A stretch of 64,000 bases of DNA, from NCBI GenBank assembly GCA_963921825.1, contig OY997588.1:64314617-64378616 (forward strand). Reading direction: 5' to 3'. The translations under genes and the position numbers were made by a program. Below the pieces are notes generated by a model that did not search any database, was not told the DNA's origin, and saw nothing but the letters and a program-made list of their open reading frames with translations. This DNA is from Erodium maritimum (Eukaryota; Streptophyta; Magnoliopsida; Geraniales; Geraniaceae). Shown in pieces: positions 55,569 to 64,000 of this stretch (within the stretch, counting starts at the first letter, position 1; the number at the start of each line of letters is the position of its first letter).

Positions 55569-56405
55569 TCAAACTGTTGCTTGACGCTTAGAAGACCATG
55601 AGACGAGGTTGTCACCAAGGAAGACGCAATAGCCAGAGGTGGAATGACGAGAGTCCGGACATCCGGCCCAATCGGCATCGGAGTAGGCAGTGAGTGTGAG
55701 AGGTGAAGATGAAGTAAAGTGCAGTCCGTATTCGCACGTCCCGTGCACATATCGGAGAACTCTCTTGAGGAATTGTAGATGTGTTTCACACGGATCATGC
55801 ATGAATAGGAATATCCATTGGACAACGTATGAAAATTCATGACGAGTAATACACAAATATTGAGGTGCGCCAGCAAGTTGGCGATACAAAGTCGGGTCGG
55901 CAACAGGAGGTCCGGTAGACGCACTTAATTTAGCTGAGGTGTCAGCCGGAGTGACCGTGGGATTGCATTCGGTCATAGAAGCGCGAGATATAATATCTTT
56001 GGCATACTGAGCTTGAGAAAGGAAAAGCCCTCCTGAATGACGAACAACGAAAATACCCAAGAAGTGGCTGAGAGCTCCCAAATCAGTCATTGCAAATTCT
56101 TGTGAAAGAGAAGCAATAAGACGATTGAGGAGTGATGTACTAGATGTTGTAAGTATAATGTCATCAACATATAATAAGAGGTAAGCAATGTCAGTGCCAT
56201 GGTGAAATAAATACAGTGAAGAGTCACAAGTGCTGCATTGAAATCCCTGAGTAAGAACAAAGCGGGTGAACCTATGGTACCAAGCCCGTGGTGCCTGCTT
56301 AAGGCCATAAAGGGACTTGTGAAGGCGACAAACCATGGATGGAAGCATGAGAAGCACTGAAACCAGGAGGTTGGTGCATGTATACCATTTCTGAAAGTTA
56401 ACCAA
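55569..56405 (-). pseudogene. Copia C reverse transcriptase C-terminal half and RNase H start
   Basis: A 278-residue frame with HKSLYGLKQAPRAWYHRF, the intact catalytic LLLYVDDIILTTSS box, FAMTDLGALSHFLGIFV, and an RNase H block reading YSDADWAGCPDSRHSTSGYC. It lacks the first catalytic Asp segment, which lies in a frameshifted stretch near 56400-56450. The open length suggests relatively recent decay. Confidence 0.93.
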
Positions 56406-56720
56406 GTAAGAATGCGTTTTTCACGTCCAGTTGATGAATTGGCCACGACCGAGAGATAGCCAAACTAAAGACCGTCCAACCTGTTGAGTTTGACCACGGG
56501 ACTAAAGGTATCGTCACAATCGATCCCAACCTGTTGAGTTTTACCATTAACTACAAGGCGTGCCTTGTACCGGTGAAGCGAACCGTCGGCATGTAATTTG
56601 TGGCGGAAGAGCCACATGCATCGAATTACCGGTGAGTTTGATGGCCGAGGAACTAACTCCCAAGTGTGATTATGAATAAGAGCCTGATATTAATCCTTCA
56701 TTGCGGCAGACCAATTTGGA
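56406..56720 (-). pseudogene. Copia C reverse transcriptase, N-terminal half
   Basis: The minus strand reads [40 protein letters not shown] and [17 protein letters not shown], the standard start of a Copia reverse transcriptase, with a stop replacing an expected residue after MKD. Confidence 0.88.
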
Positions 56721-56990
56721 TCACGAAGAGCAGCTTGAGGAGAAGTGGGAAGAGGTGATATAGGTGGAGAATGTGTGGAATGGAGGTTAAAGATTTGTTT
56801 GGGACAAAATATTCCTCTTTGGGACCGAGTGACCATTCTGTGGGATATATGAGGAGGTGACTGGCTACTGGTAAATGCAGAGGTTGATAGAGGAAAAGGA
56901 CAAGTAGGTGGTTGTGATAAGTTGGTGTGGGAATAGGATGTACAGGTTGTTCTGTTGGTTCAGGAGTATGTGTAGAGGTGGTAACGTGAT
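56721..56990 (-). pseudogene. Copia C spacer between integrase and reverse transcriptase
   Basis: His/Pro/Thr-rich frame (EPTEQPVHPIPTPTYHNHL) of the low-complexity linker usual between the two enzymes. Confidence 0.65.
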
Positions 56991-57440
56991 CTAATAGCAT
57001 TGGAGAAAAGAGTCTGTACAAGAGTTAAGGAATGAGTATATTTGCATGGGTGGTGAAGAGTTTGAAGCAAACGGAAATACATGTTCGTCAAAAGTGACGT
57101 GGCGGGAGAGATGAATTTTGCCAGTAGTTAAATCTAGGCAACGATATCCCCGAAATTGTGCAGGATAACCAAGGAAAACACATTTAATAGACCTAGAGTC
57201 TAGTTTATGGTTTCTCTTGGCGGAGAGGTTAGGATAGCAAACGCAACCAAATACCCGAAGGTGGTCGTATGTGGGCTGTTTAAGGAAGAGGATTGATGTG
57301 GGGGAGCGAAAGTGTAATAGTTTGGTGGGGAGAATGTTATGTAGATATGCAGCAATGTGAAGAGCCTCAACCCAAAAGTCAGGGGGTAGAGAGGCGTGAT
57401 ATAAGAGGGCGAGGACAATCTCATTAAGGCGACGGAGCAT
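56991..57440 (-). pseudogene. Copia C integrase, C-terminal part
   Basis: LPPDFWVEALHIAAYLHNIL, then HLRVFGCVCYPNLSAKRNHK and CVFLGYPAQFRGYRCLDLTT match the integrase C-terminal region of Copia proteins. Confidence 0.92.
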
Positions 57441-57930
57441 ACGTTCAGCCTTACCGTTTTATGGTGAGGTTTGGGGGCAAGTAAAACAAAAAGTAAAACC
57501 ATGTGAGGCTGAAAATGTGTGAAAGGAAGAGTTATCAAACTCTCGTCCTAAATCACACTGGAATGTTTTTATTGTTTTTCCAAATTGAGTAGTGACATAC
57601 TTATGAAATTGGAGGAACCTGGAAAATGCTTAAGACTGAAACTTAAGGGGAAAAATCCAGACATAGTTTGAGTAATTGTCAAGAAAGAACAGGTAATATT
57701 TGTACCCACTTTTACTGATTACTGGAGATGTCCAAAGATCATTATGCACAATATCAAAGGGAGATAAAGAAAGTGAAGAAGAGTCAGTAAATGGCAAGCG
57801 CCTATGTTTACTAACTTGGAAAGTATTACATAAGTGGAGATGATGTCTTTTATTACACGGAATATTTGAAGTACAACGAAGATGGTTTAACACATCTAAA
57901 CTCGGATGACCAAGCCTATTGTGCAAATGA
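57441..57930 (-). pseudogene. Copia C pre-integrase zinc region and integrase core
   Basis: HNRLGHPSLDVLNHLR and CNTFQVSKHRRLPFTDSS form the zinc region (one Cys of the CxxC pair replaced by Phe). DIVHNDLWTSPVISKSGYKY holds the first catalytic Asp, and FFLDNYSNYVWIFPLK follows. A frameshift near 57620 and a stop near 57460 break the core. Confidence 0.88.
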
Positions 57931-58773
57931 TCAAACAAGGTAGTGATGTTCACGTTTGGAGATTGGGTGAGTGACGGATGGAAGACTATGGTATAGGTCA
58001 TCGTCACTGTTGCTCTTCATGACGATCGTCCCACTTCGAAGGTCCTTAATAGAAAAACCATTGGGGTCAAATTCAACAGAAACATTGTTGTCTGTAGTGA
58101 ATTGACGAACGGAAATCGGATTTTTAATGATATGTGGAGTATAAAGGACATTGTGCAGGGTCAAAGGAAAAGCTGAGAGGTTAATCTCCTTGGTGCCCGA
58201 TCCGTGAACCAGTATGGTCATGCCATTGCCAACATAAATGGATTGAATATTTCTCTTATTGAAAGGTGCATTGAGAGTACCTGAGGCCGATGTAAGATGA
58301 GAGGAGGTTGAAGAGTCCATATACCAGTTTGTATCTGTAGGAGGAGGAACAATAGGTGTTGCAAATGCTTGTCCCAATGTTGTGGACTGGAGATCAATAT
58401 GTCCAGTAACATTGGCTTGGCCATGGGGAAGAGCTTGAGAGGAGCGTGCAGTAGAGAGTTGTGGCTGGTTCTTTGTGCTGCTAACATCCGGTGTCCATGG
58501 AGATGCCCAACCTGGTTGAGTATGATAGGGGCACGGTGGAGGGTTCCATGGTGGCGACCATGACATCATGGGCCAATACGAGGGGGGTCGGTGGCGTGGA
58601 GCCCATGCTTTTGGCTCGAATTGGGGACGCGAGTTTCTTGCATTAGAACGAGTATTAACTTGCCAAGGGGGTCGACGAGCCGAATTGAAGCCACAAGTCC
58701 TATTTTCTCGGTTGGAGGTAGCAAACCTATTAGCAGAGGCATTACGCAGAGGTACAGAGGGAGCGGTGAACAC
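57931..58773 (-). pseudogene. Copia C late gag and protease
   Basis: A 280-residue frame. The first 140 residues are a Pro/Trp/Asn-rich gag tail without a CCHC knuckle. NWYMDSSTSSHLTSASG is the protease active site, in which Asp-Thr-Gly has become Asp-Ser-Ser. YVGNGMTILVHGSGTKEINL and LHNVLYTPHIIKNPISVRQF follow as in Copia proteases. Confidence 0.9.
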
Positions 58774-58791
58774 GACAGTGGGGGACGAGTC

Positions 58792-59443
58792 TTATCTCGC
58801 TGATCGATGTTGTTCTTCAAGATGCTTCATACTACGAGCAGTATCAAAGGAAGGTAAAGTTTGATTGGTATAGGACCCTACCGTATCAAACTCTGGAGGG
58901 AGGCCACGGACCATCTGCAATACGAGACGTTGATCATTAACCATGCTACCTGCATCTTGTAGTTGATCGGCAATGTCCTTGAGACGTTGGAAACAGGTGC
59001 CCAAGGAGGGTTGAGAAGCAAGAGTCAGGGTATTGAACTCATGTTCGAGGGCAGCTGCACGAGATCCTTTGTTGTTATGGAAATGGTTCTTGAGGCGTGT
59101 CCAAGCCTCGTAGGCTGAAGATACGAATTCAAGGATTCGGCCAAGTAAGTCATCAGAGATGGTGCTGTAAATCCATTGAAGCACATGGGCATCAATCTCG
59201 CACCACGACACATAGTCGTCATCGTCTGTTGTTGGGGGTTCAGTACCGTCGATGTGGTTTGTCACTTATAGCCTTTGCATTGAAGGAGGAATAATTTAAC
59301 CCACTGAGAATAGGTAACACGAGAGCCACCAAGAACACAGACCTTATGTTGGATGTTGGTGACAGTATAAACTGGGTGAAGGCTTGGACGAGGGGACAAA
59401 TCTGCAAGTTTGTGGTTAGATTAGGAGGGTCTGTGGTAGACAT
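58792..59443 (-). pseudogene. Copia C gag, N-terminal and central part, frameshifted
   Basis: ATG at 59443 opens MSTTDPPNLTTN. A frame change near 59300 leads to the frame at 59265-58792 with WCEIDAHVLQWIYSTISDDL, YEAWTRLKNHFHNNKGSRAA, LEHEFNTLTLASQPSLGTCF and LVLQMVRGLPPEFDTVGSYT, the UBN2/Retrotran_gag domain of Copia elements. Gag forms the particle; here one frameshift disables it. Confidence 0.9.
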
Positions 59444-59503
59444 GTTGTCATAGCAAGAATTATAGAGTTTAAGAGAAAAGAAACATGCATGCTTTGATTA
59501 GCA

Positions 59504-59647
59504 TGTTAACTGTCATAAAATGCATGCCCTGTACGGCTGCCTCTAGTATCATTATATGGGAAAATACAATACAGGTTACAGGGAGTTACAAGAGAGATTA
59601 GATACAAGTAGTTATAAGACACTGTTGGTAATAATCTATGGCTAATA
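59504..59647 (-). repeat. Copia C right (5') LTR, 144 bp
   Basis: Matches 55058-55208 with about ten differences, including a 7-bp length difference near 59620. It has the same TA...CA ends in element orientation. Confidence 0.88.
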
Positions 59648-59683
59648 GTTTGTTTTGATGCACTTTTCTTTCCTTTTATGCAG

Positions 59684-59796
59684 TTGGTCTATATACAAGA
59701 GTATTTAAGGATTCGAAGAGAAAACGAGGATTATGGGCGATCTTTGATCCAGTAAGAGAAATCCTTGGGCCATGGCAGATCAAGAAAAGGTCTGTG
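59684..59796 (+). pseudogene. Possible host exon fragment
   Basis: An acceptor-like ttccttttatgcag ends at 59683. The following frame reads GLYTRVFKDSKRKRGLWAIF then DPVREILGPWQIKKRSVW. Not recognised with confidence. Its right end overlaps the candidate LINE duplication. Confidence 0.3.
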
Positions 59797-60353
59797 TGGG
59801 GTTATTATTGGTCCAGGCCCGTGTGATATAGCAAATGTGTTGTTATGGAAGAAATGGTTGGGCTGGGGTGTTTCGTGGCAGAGTTGGGTTTCTATTGACT
59901 ATTTACTGATCTGGCTTATCTGGATCCTTCGCAATGGAGTATCGTTTAATCAAATCATGGATATGGTGTACGAGGTGGTAGTGAAAATACAACACCATGA
60001 TTTGGGGATCTTATGGAGTGTGGGTTCAATTTTCCGTTCTATCACGTTTGTGGACTAGTTGAGGGGCTCGAATACATGTTCGACAACAAAAAGGAAGACA
60101 CTGGGTTTTGGGGGGTATGTCTAATTTGGTAATCTTATCTGAAGGTTATCGGGTTTGGAGCTTTTCTTGGTTTATTTTTTGTTGAGTTTTGTGTTTGGTT
60201 ATGCTCTTGTGGTTGTTTATTTTTGGTGCTTTGTTGGTTTGGTTGTAGCTCACGTGGAGTAGTTTTTTGTCTTGCGAGAGGGATCTTACTTTGAGATGCC
60301 TTTTCTTGTTTCAATTCTCATTCCTTCCAAATCGAACGTATTAATAAATTTGC
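59797..60353 (+). pseudogene. 5'-truncated LINE: ORF2 C-terminus and 3' tail
   Basis: The frame at 59830-60058 reads LLWKKWLGWGVSWQSW and LLIWLIWILRNGVSFNQIMD, like the tryptophan-rich C-terminus of plant LINE ORF2 proteins. A T-rich 3' untranslated stretch with aataaattt follows to about 60353. Candidate flanking duplication: gcagatcaagaaaa (about 59775) and gcagatcaaaaataaaa (about 60354). Confidence 0.55.
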
Positions 60354-60375
60354 AGATCAAAAATAAAAGACAGGG

Positions 60376-60649
60376 TCTATGATCGAAGCCACGGTGGACC
60401 TAGAGACTAACCATAACGCGACCCCCACAAGTGTTGGGGCTCTCTGATTTTGTTCCCTTTCAGGCTGTGCCGGGCCCAAGCATGGGCAACGTCGCAATGC
60501 TTCACAAAGTCTAGAATGCATTTTTTGTGCTCTTATAAGAATGGACCGCAAACCATGTCGTGCTGGTGCCAGGCACAGGCCATGCCATGAACCCTGATGC
60601 CTACCCGCTTTAGATTTACAGAGCTAGGTCTTGAGATTTTGGGAGAGAG
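60376..60649. other. Unassigned DNA
   Basis: GC-richer stretch with the frame 60551-60357 on the minus strand; no motif recognised. Confidence 0.3.
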
Positions 60650-61449
60650 AAGTGTATGAGAACATGGATTGAAATTACATTGATATTTTTTTAATCGATA
60701 TTTGTATCATCTTTACTTTTGAAATATGTTTATCTCTTGTTCTTATTCCTTTATGTGTTCTTCCTTCATTAATATGAGCTAAATTTCCATTAATACAGGA
60801 CAAAGGGGAGAAATATGAGAAATTAATTCCATGGATTCAGTTATTACTCTGTGCAATTTGTATTTAGTTAATGCTTTCATGATTTGAGCTTAATGCTTTG
60901 CGAAATTGAAAACTTGATAGATGAATAACCTTTAGTATTCAAAAAATGAGAAATAAGAATGTTAAAAGGACTAGGGATTATGCAAGTCGGGTTCAAATTT
61001 GATCTATAGTATATTTAGGTTAACACGACTTCAATAGCCATAGGATTACATCCCCAAAAGTTATAGAAGTTCAAAATCATAGTGCATTATGTCTCTATAC
61101 GCCTAGATTAGGAATAGATAAAGAGAACTCTCGTTTCCATTAAGCTATTTTTTTTTAAAGTATAAAATAGATCAATGCAAATTGTTTTTTATATTGAAAC
61201 CCCGTCAAAGTCTTAGATCACTTTTTCCTGTTTACTTCAAACCAATTTTAATTTTGTGTCTCCGACTTGATTGGAAATTATTAAACCAAACCTATATCAT
61301 TTTAGAAGTAGCTTAAATAAAAAATTATAAATGGAGTGCATATTTAATGGCTTTATTGTGTACGATAACCAGAATTTAAACTAAAATACTACTTGATAAT
61401 CGGTGCTCTTGCCACTCCCTTTTCTGTGAGTTAATTCTCAGGGCATCAA
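60650..61449 (+). repeat. Athila/Tat-type LTR remnant
   Basis: AT-rich sequence ending tgataatcggtgctcttgccactccc...gggcatca, the usual close of these LTRs, directly followed by a tRNA-Asp-like primer site. The left boundary is not seen. Confidence 0.5.
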
Positions 61450-61452
61450 GTT

Positions 61453-61472
61453 AAAGTCGTCGTTGTCGGGAA
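61453..61472 (+). other. Primer binding site, tRNA-Asp-like (degenerate)
   Basis: aaagtcgtcgttgtcgggaa compares with the TGGCGCCGTTGCCGGGGA site used by Athila/Tat elements. Confidence 0.6.
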
Positions 61473-61634
61473 CAACTAAGGCAATATTTATATGTGTTGA
61501 GTTTGTTTTTTTGTTCCTATTTTAGTTACTTTATGCACTTGCGATCTCACCAATCTGCAAGTTTATATCATACAAATGTTGAAGAGGTTGAGAGGAATGC
61601 TTGAACATTGAGAAGGTAGAGGAGAGCAGTAGAT

Positions 61635-63000
61635 ATGAATCTCCCGCCTGGAGATGATCAGAACAATGCAATCAACCAGCTAAGGGTTGATGATGTAGAG
61701 AACCAAACATCAAACCCTCCTACTAGAAATCAGCAGGGTAATAATCCACTCGCATTAAAGTCGTGGCGAGGCGAAGTGTGCTAATGGTATATGGTACACC
61801 AGTCACTATAAGTTGGGAATAAAGCATTGAGAGGCCACCAGTTGCTGCTCACAACTTACAGATTGATGGTTAGATCTTGAATTTACAAGGAAATGAACCA
61901 TTTCATGTGAAAGATCACGAGGATCCAATGGAGCATCTGACTACTTTCCTGGAAGTCTAAACTCTTAAGTCAATGGGGTCACAAATAAAGCAGTACGGCT
62001 CAAAGATTTTCCTTTCTCAATAAAGGATAAAGCGGGCCAATGGATAAGGTCTCTACCAGTAGAAAGCACAAGGATTTTGGATCAGCTAGCATCGATGTTC
62101 CTAAATACGTACTTTTCCCCGTCCAAGATAGTGAAACTGAGGGCGGCCATACATTCACACAAACGATTCTCTAATCGAAGCATGAGAGATATTTTAAATT
62201 TTCTTTAGAAAGTGTCCACGTCATGGAATCTGTTTGTGCTTGTACATGCAGACTTTCTAATCCGACTTGAATCAGGTAAGCCAAGCTTAACGAGAATCTG
62301 CAACAAATGGATCCTTTATAAACATCACATCTAAAAGACTATAGAGCTCCTGAAAATTATGGTTTCCAATAATGCATGACATTCTGACAGAAGGGCGTGT
62401 CAAGGAATAGAGAATGCAGTGGATCTATCGACTTTGAGAAAGGTGATGGAGAATATGCAAGTTAGACACAAAGGAAAAGTCAGATACAAATGCAGTTTGC
62501 TCCTCCTCATCCTTTTGATTGAATTGAGAGTATTGTAGAATCACGAGATGAGATTGAAAATTACATGGGAAACGAAGGAAGACCTCAATATGACCCCATT
62601 TGCACCCACTTATAATAAGAGATATAGAGACCACCCATCTTATACTATTAGCCCCAAGGGTTGAATCATAACCCTCCTAGTTTTCCATAGAAATCTCAAG
62701 GGAAACTCTATCAGCTTAATCCTCAGGATTCCACTCCTCAAGAAAATCCACCTACACTAGAGCAGATGATTCTCACCATGATGGCACACTTGGTGGAGAA
62801 GATCAAACATGTTGAGGAAAAGAAAAGGCTAAATGACGCACGATTTCAGGCTTTAGAGAATCAAATGGGGCAGCCCTCCCATGCAATGAATATGAGACTC
62901 CTAAGAGCTTACCTAGCAGTATTGAAAAGAATCAGAGGGAGAGCGTTAATGTTATAATGTTGAGCAATATTCAGGAACGAGATAAACCGCTCCTACCTTA
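61635..63000 (+). pseudogene. Athila/Tat-type gag remnant
   Basis: Starts MNLPPGDDQNNAINQLRVDD at 61635. Many stops and frame changes follow, but late blocks are readable: ENPPTLEQMILTMMAHLVEK and NDARFQALENQMGQPSHAMN (62740-62900) match the coiled-coil-like end of these gags. The open piece at 62766-62957 is one fragment of this gene. Confidence 0.7.
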
Positions 63001-63669
63001 GGTCGAGGATACAGTTGGGAGACAACATAAAAAGGCAGAGATTGAGGGACTCGTAATAGGTAAGAAGGTGAGAGACTCCAAGATTGAATAAGATATTTGG
63101 AGTCCACCTCTTCCTTTTACTTCATCCATTAATAAAAACAAGTTTTATAATCAATATGCAAAGTTTGAAACCTTAACCCATATGCCTAAAATTGGTAAGT
63201 GTTTGAAAGATTTGTTGGGTAAGAAGAGGAAATTGCTGGAGGGGAAAATAGTGAACTTAAATGGGGAATGCTTTGTTATGCTATTGAATAAACTTCTCTC
63301 TAAACTTAGGGATACAAGTACCTTCTTCGTTCCTTGTAAAATAGGCAACATGCAATTTGACAAGTCCCTATGTGATTTGTGGGTAAATATTAATTTAATG
63401 CAATTATCAGTGTTTAGGAAATTAGGATTTGGGGACAAACTCACACCAACCTTTGTGACCCTACGACAAGAAGATAAGCCTATTAAATATCACATGGGCA
63501 TTATTAAAGATGTATTGGTAAAGGTTGGAAAATTTATCTACCTTACAGATTTCACAGTCTTAGATATAGATAAGAATCATATGATTCCTATTATTATGAG
63601 GAGACCCTTCTTGGCTATTTCTATAGCTTTGATTGATGCGGAAAAGAGAAAAATAGTAGTGAGCTGGTG
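63001..63669 (+). pseudogene. Athila/Tat-type protease region
   Basis: Open from 63182: HMPKIGKCLKDLLGKKRKLL, then CFVMLLNKLLSKLRDTSTFF, VPCKIGNMQFDKSLCDLWVN and INLMQLSVFRKLGFGDKLTP. The family's active site reads LCDLGASINLM; here Gly-Ala-Ser is Trp-Val-Asn, with the Asp kept. MRRPFLAISIALIDAEKRKI closes the domain. The frame stops at 63668, just before the CACTA insertion, so reverse transcriptase is not seen. Confidence 0.82.
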
Positions 63670-63685
63670 ATCAGCATAAGGTGTT

Positions 63686-64000
63686 CACTACAAGGGATTC
63701 CAACTTCTGCAACGACCGTATAACGTCGTAGAGGTTTCTTATGACGTCGTAGAAGTAAGCCCTTAACTTCTGATATGGGATAAAACCTTATCATAGTGTT
63801 TGGTCAAAAAACTACTTATACGACGCCATAAATGGCGTCGTAGAAGATAAAGCACTTCTGCGACGCCATATACGACGTCATAGAAGTAATATACATCTGC
63901 GACGTCAAAATATAACGTCACAGAAGCACAATGCATCTGCCACGCCATAGACGACGTCGAAGAGGTACTTTATCTTCTACTTCGCCTACCATGACGTCGT
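63686..64000. mobile_element. CACTA (En/Spm-type) transposon terminus, continues beyond window
   Basis: Begins CACTACAAGGGATTCC after a possible three-base duplication (gtt). Then come repeated subterminal units built on cttctgcgacg and gacgtcgtagaag, at least six of them, often as imperfect hairpins; 63822-63845 (tacgacgccataaatggcgtcgta) is almost a perfect inverted repeat. This is the classic structure of a CACTA end. The transposase is not in the window. Confidence 0.85.

Larger units (their letters stand above)
55058..59647 (-). mobile_element. Copia element C (minus strand), nearly complete, short LTRs
   Basis: Short LTRs at both ends; minus-strand gag, protease, integrase, reverse transcriptase and RNase H in Copia order; total 4590 bp. 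Flanks gtttt/gtttg match at 4 of 5 bases. The short LTRs, a gag without a visible zinc knuckle and the WYMDSSTSSHLT-type protease site suggest an Ale/Retrofit-like lineage (inference). Several stops and frameshifts make it inactive, but the catalytic boxes are better kept than in family A. Confidence 0.9.

Overview
The window looks like plant nuclear DNA, from an angiosperm whose species I cannot resolve. Almost everything recognisable is transposable-element sequence: L1-type LINE ORF2, several Ty1/copia and Ty3/gypsy families, and a CACTA-type DNA transposon end. I see no intact host gene, rRNA, tRNA or CRISPR array. Nearly every transposon reading frame is broken, so this is a nested, decaying repeat block. 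Two short open stretches, near 47.3/54.9 kb and 59.7 kb, may be relics of host exons.

Layout. 1-4300: minus-strand LINE whose 3' end lies beyond the left edge. 4569-25489: minus-strand Copia element ('B') with 327-bp LTRs and a perfect AGTGG target duplication. Its left LTR is split by a plus-strand tandem array of a second Copia family ('A', 4794-20029) arranged LTR-internal-LTR-internal-LTR with a 6774-bp period. 25.5-30.2 kb: an Athila/Tat-type LTR remnant, unassigned DNA and a duplicated short-repeat block. 30246-45440: a minus-strand ORF-bearing non-LTR element split by a third A insertion, which itself holds a Gypsy element (35430-41765), a Gypsy solo LTR (41944-44050, perfect TCATT duplication) and rearranged A-LTR pieces. 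45638-46996: a second, complete member of the same non-LTR family, with a 13-bp target duplication and no reverse transcriptase. 47339-54904: another A copy lacking its primer binding site. 55058-59647: minus-strand Copia element ('C') with 144-151 bp LTRs. 59.8-60.35 kb: LINE tail. 60.65-63.67 kb: Athila/Tat-type LTR, gag and protease remnant. 63686-64000: CACTA terminus running off the right edge.

How the parts relate. The nesting gives a relative chronology: B is older than the A array, and the split non-LTR element is older than A3, which is older than the Gypsy insertions. All A copies share the same lesions, including loss of the reverse transcriptase YVDD box, although they sit at separate sites with their own (short or imperfect) flanking duplications. 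The simplest reading is a defective family moved in trans. The Gypsy gag-pol stays in one frame from 38798 to about 41765 and is broken only by stop codons, several of them apparent CGA to TGA changes, as expected for silenced, methylated DNA.

The least explained signals are the ORF-only non-LTR family (two members, at 30.2/45.4 kb and 45.6-47.0 kb) and a strongly strand-biased CTTCNGG heptamer repeated about 39 times across the interior of Copia B.
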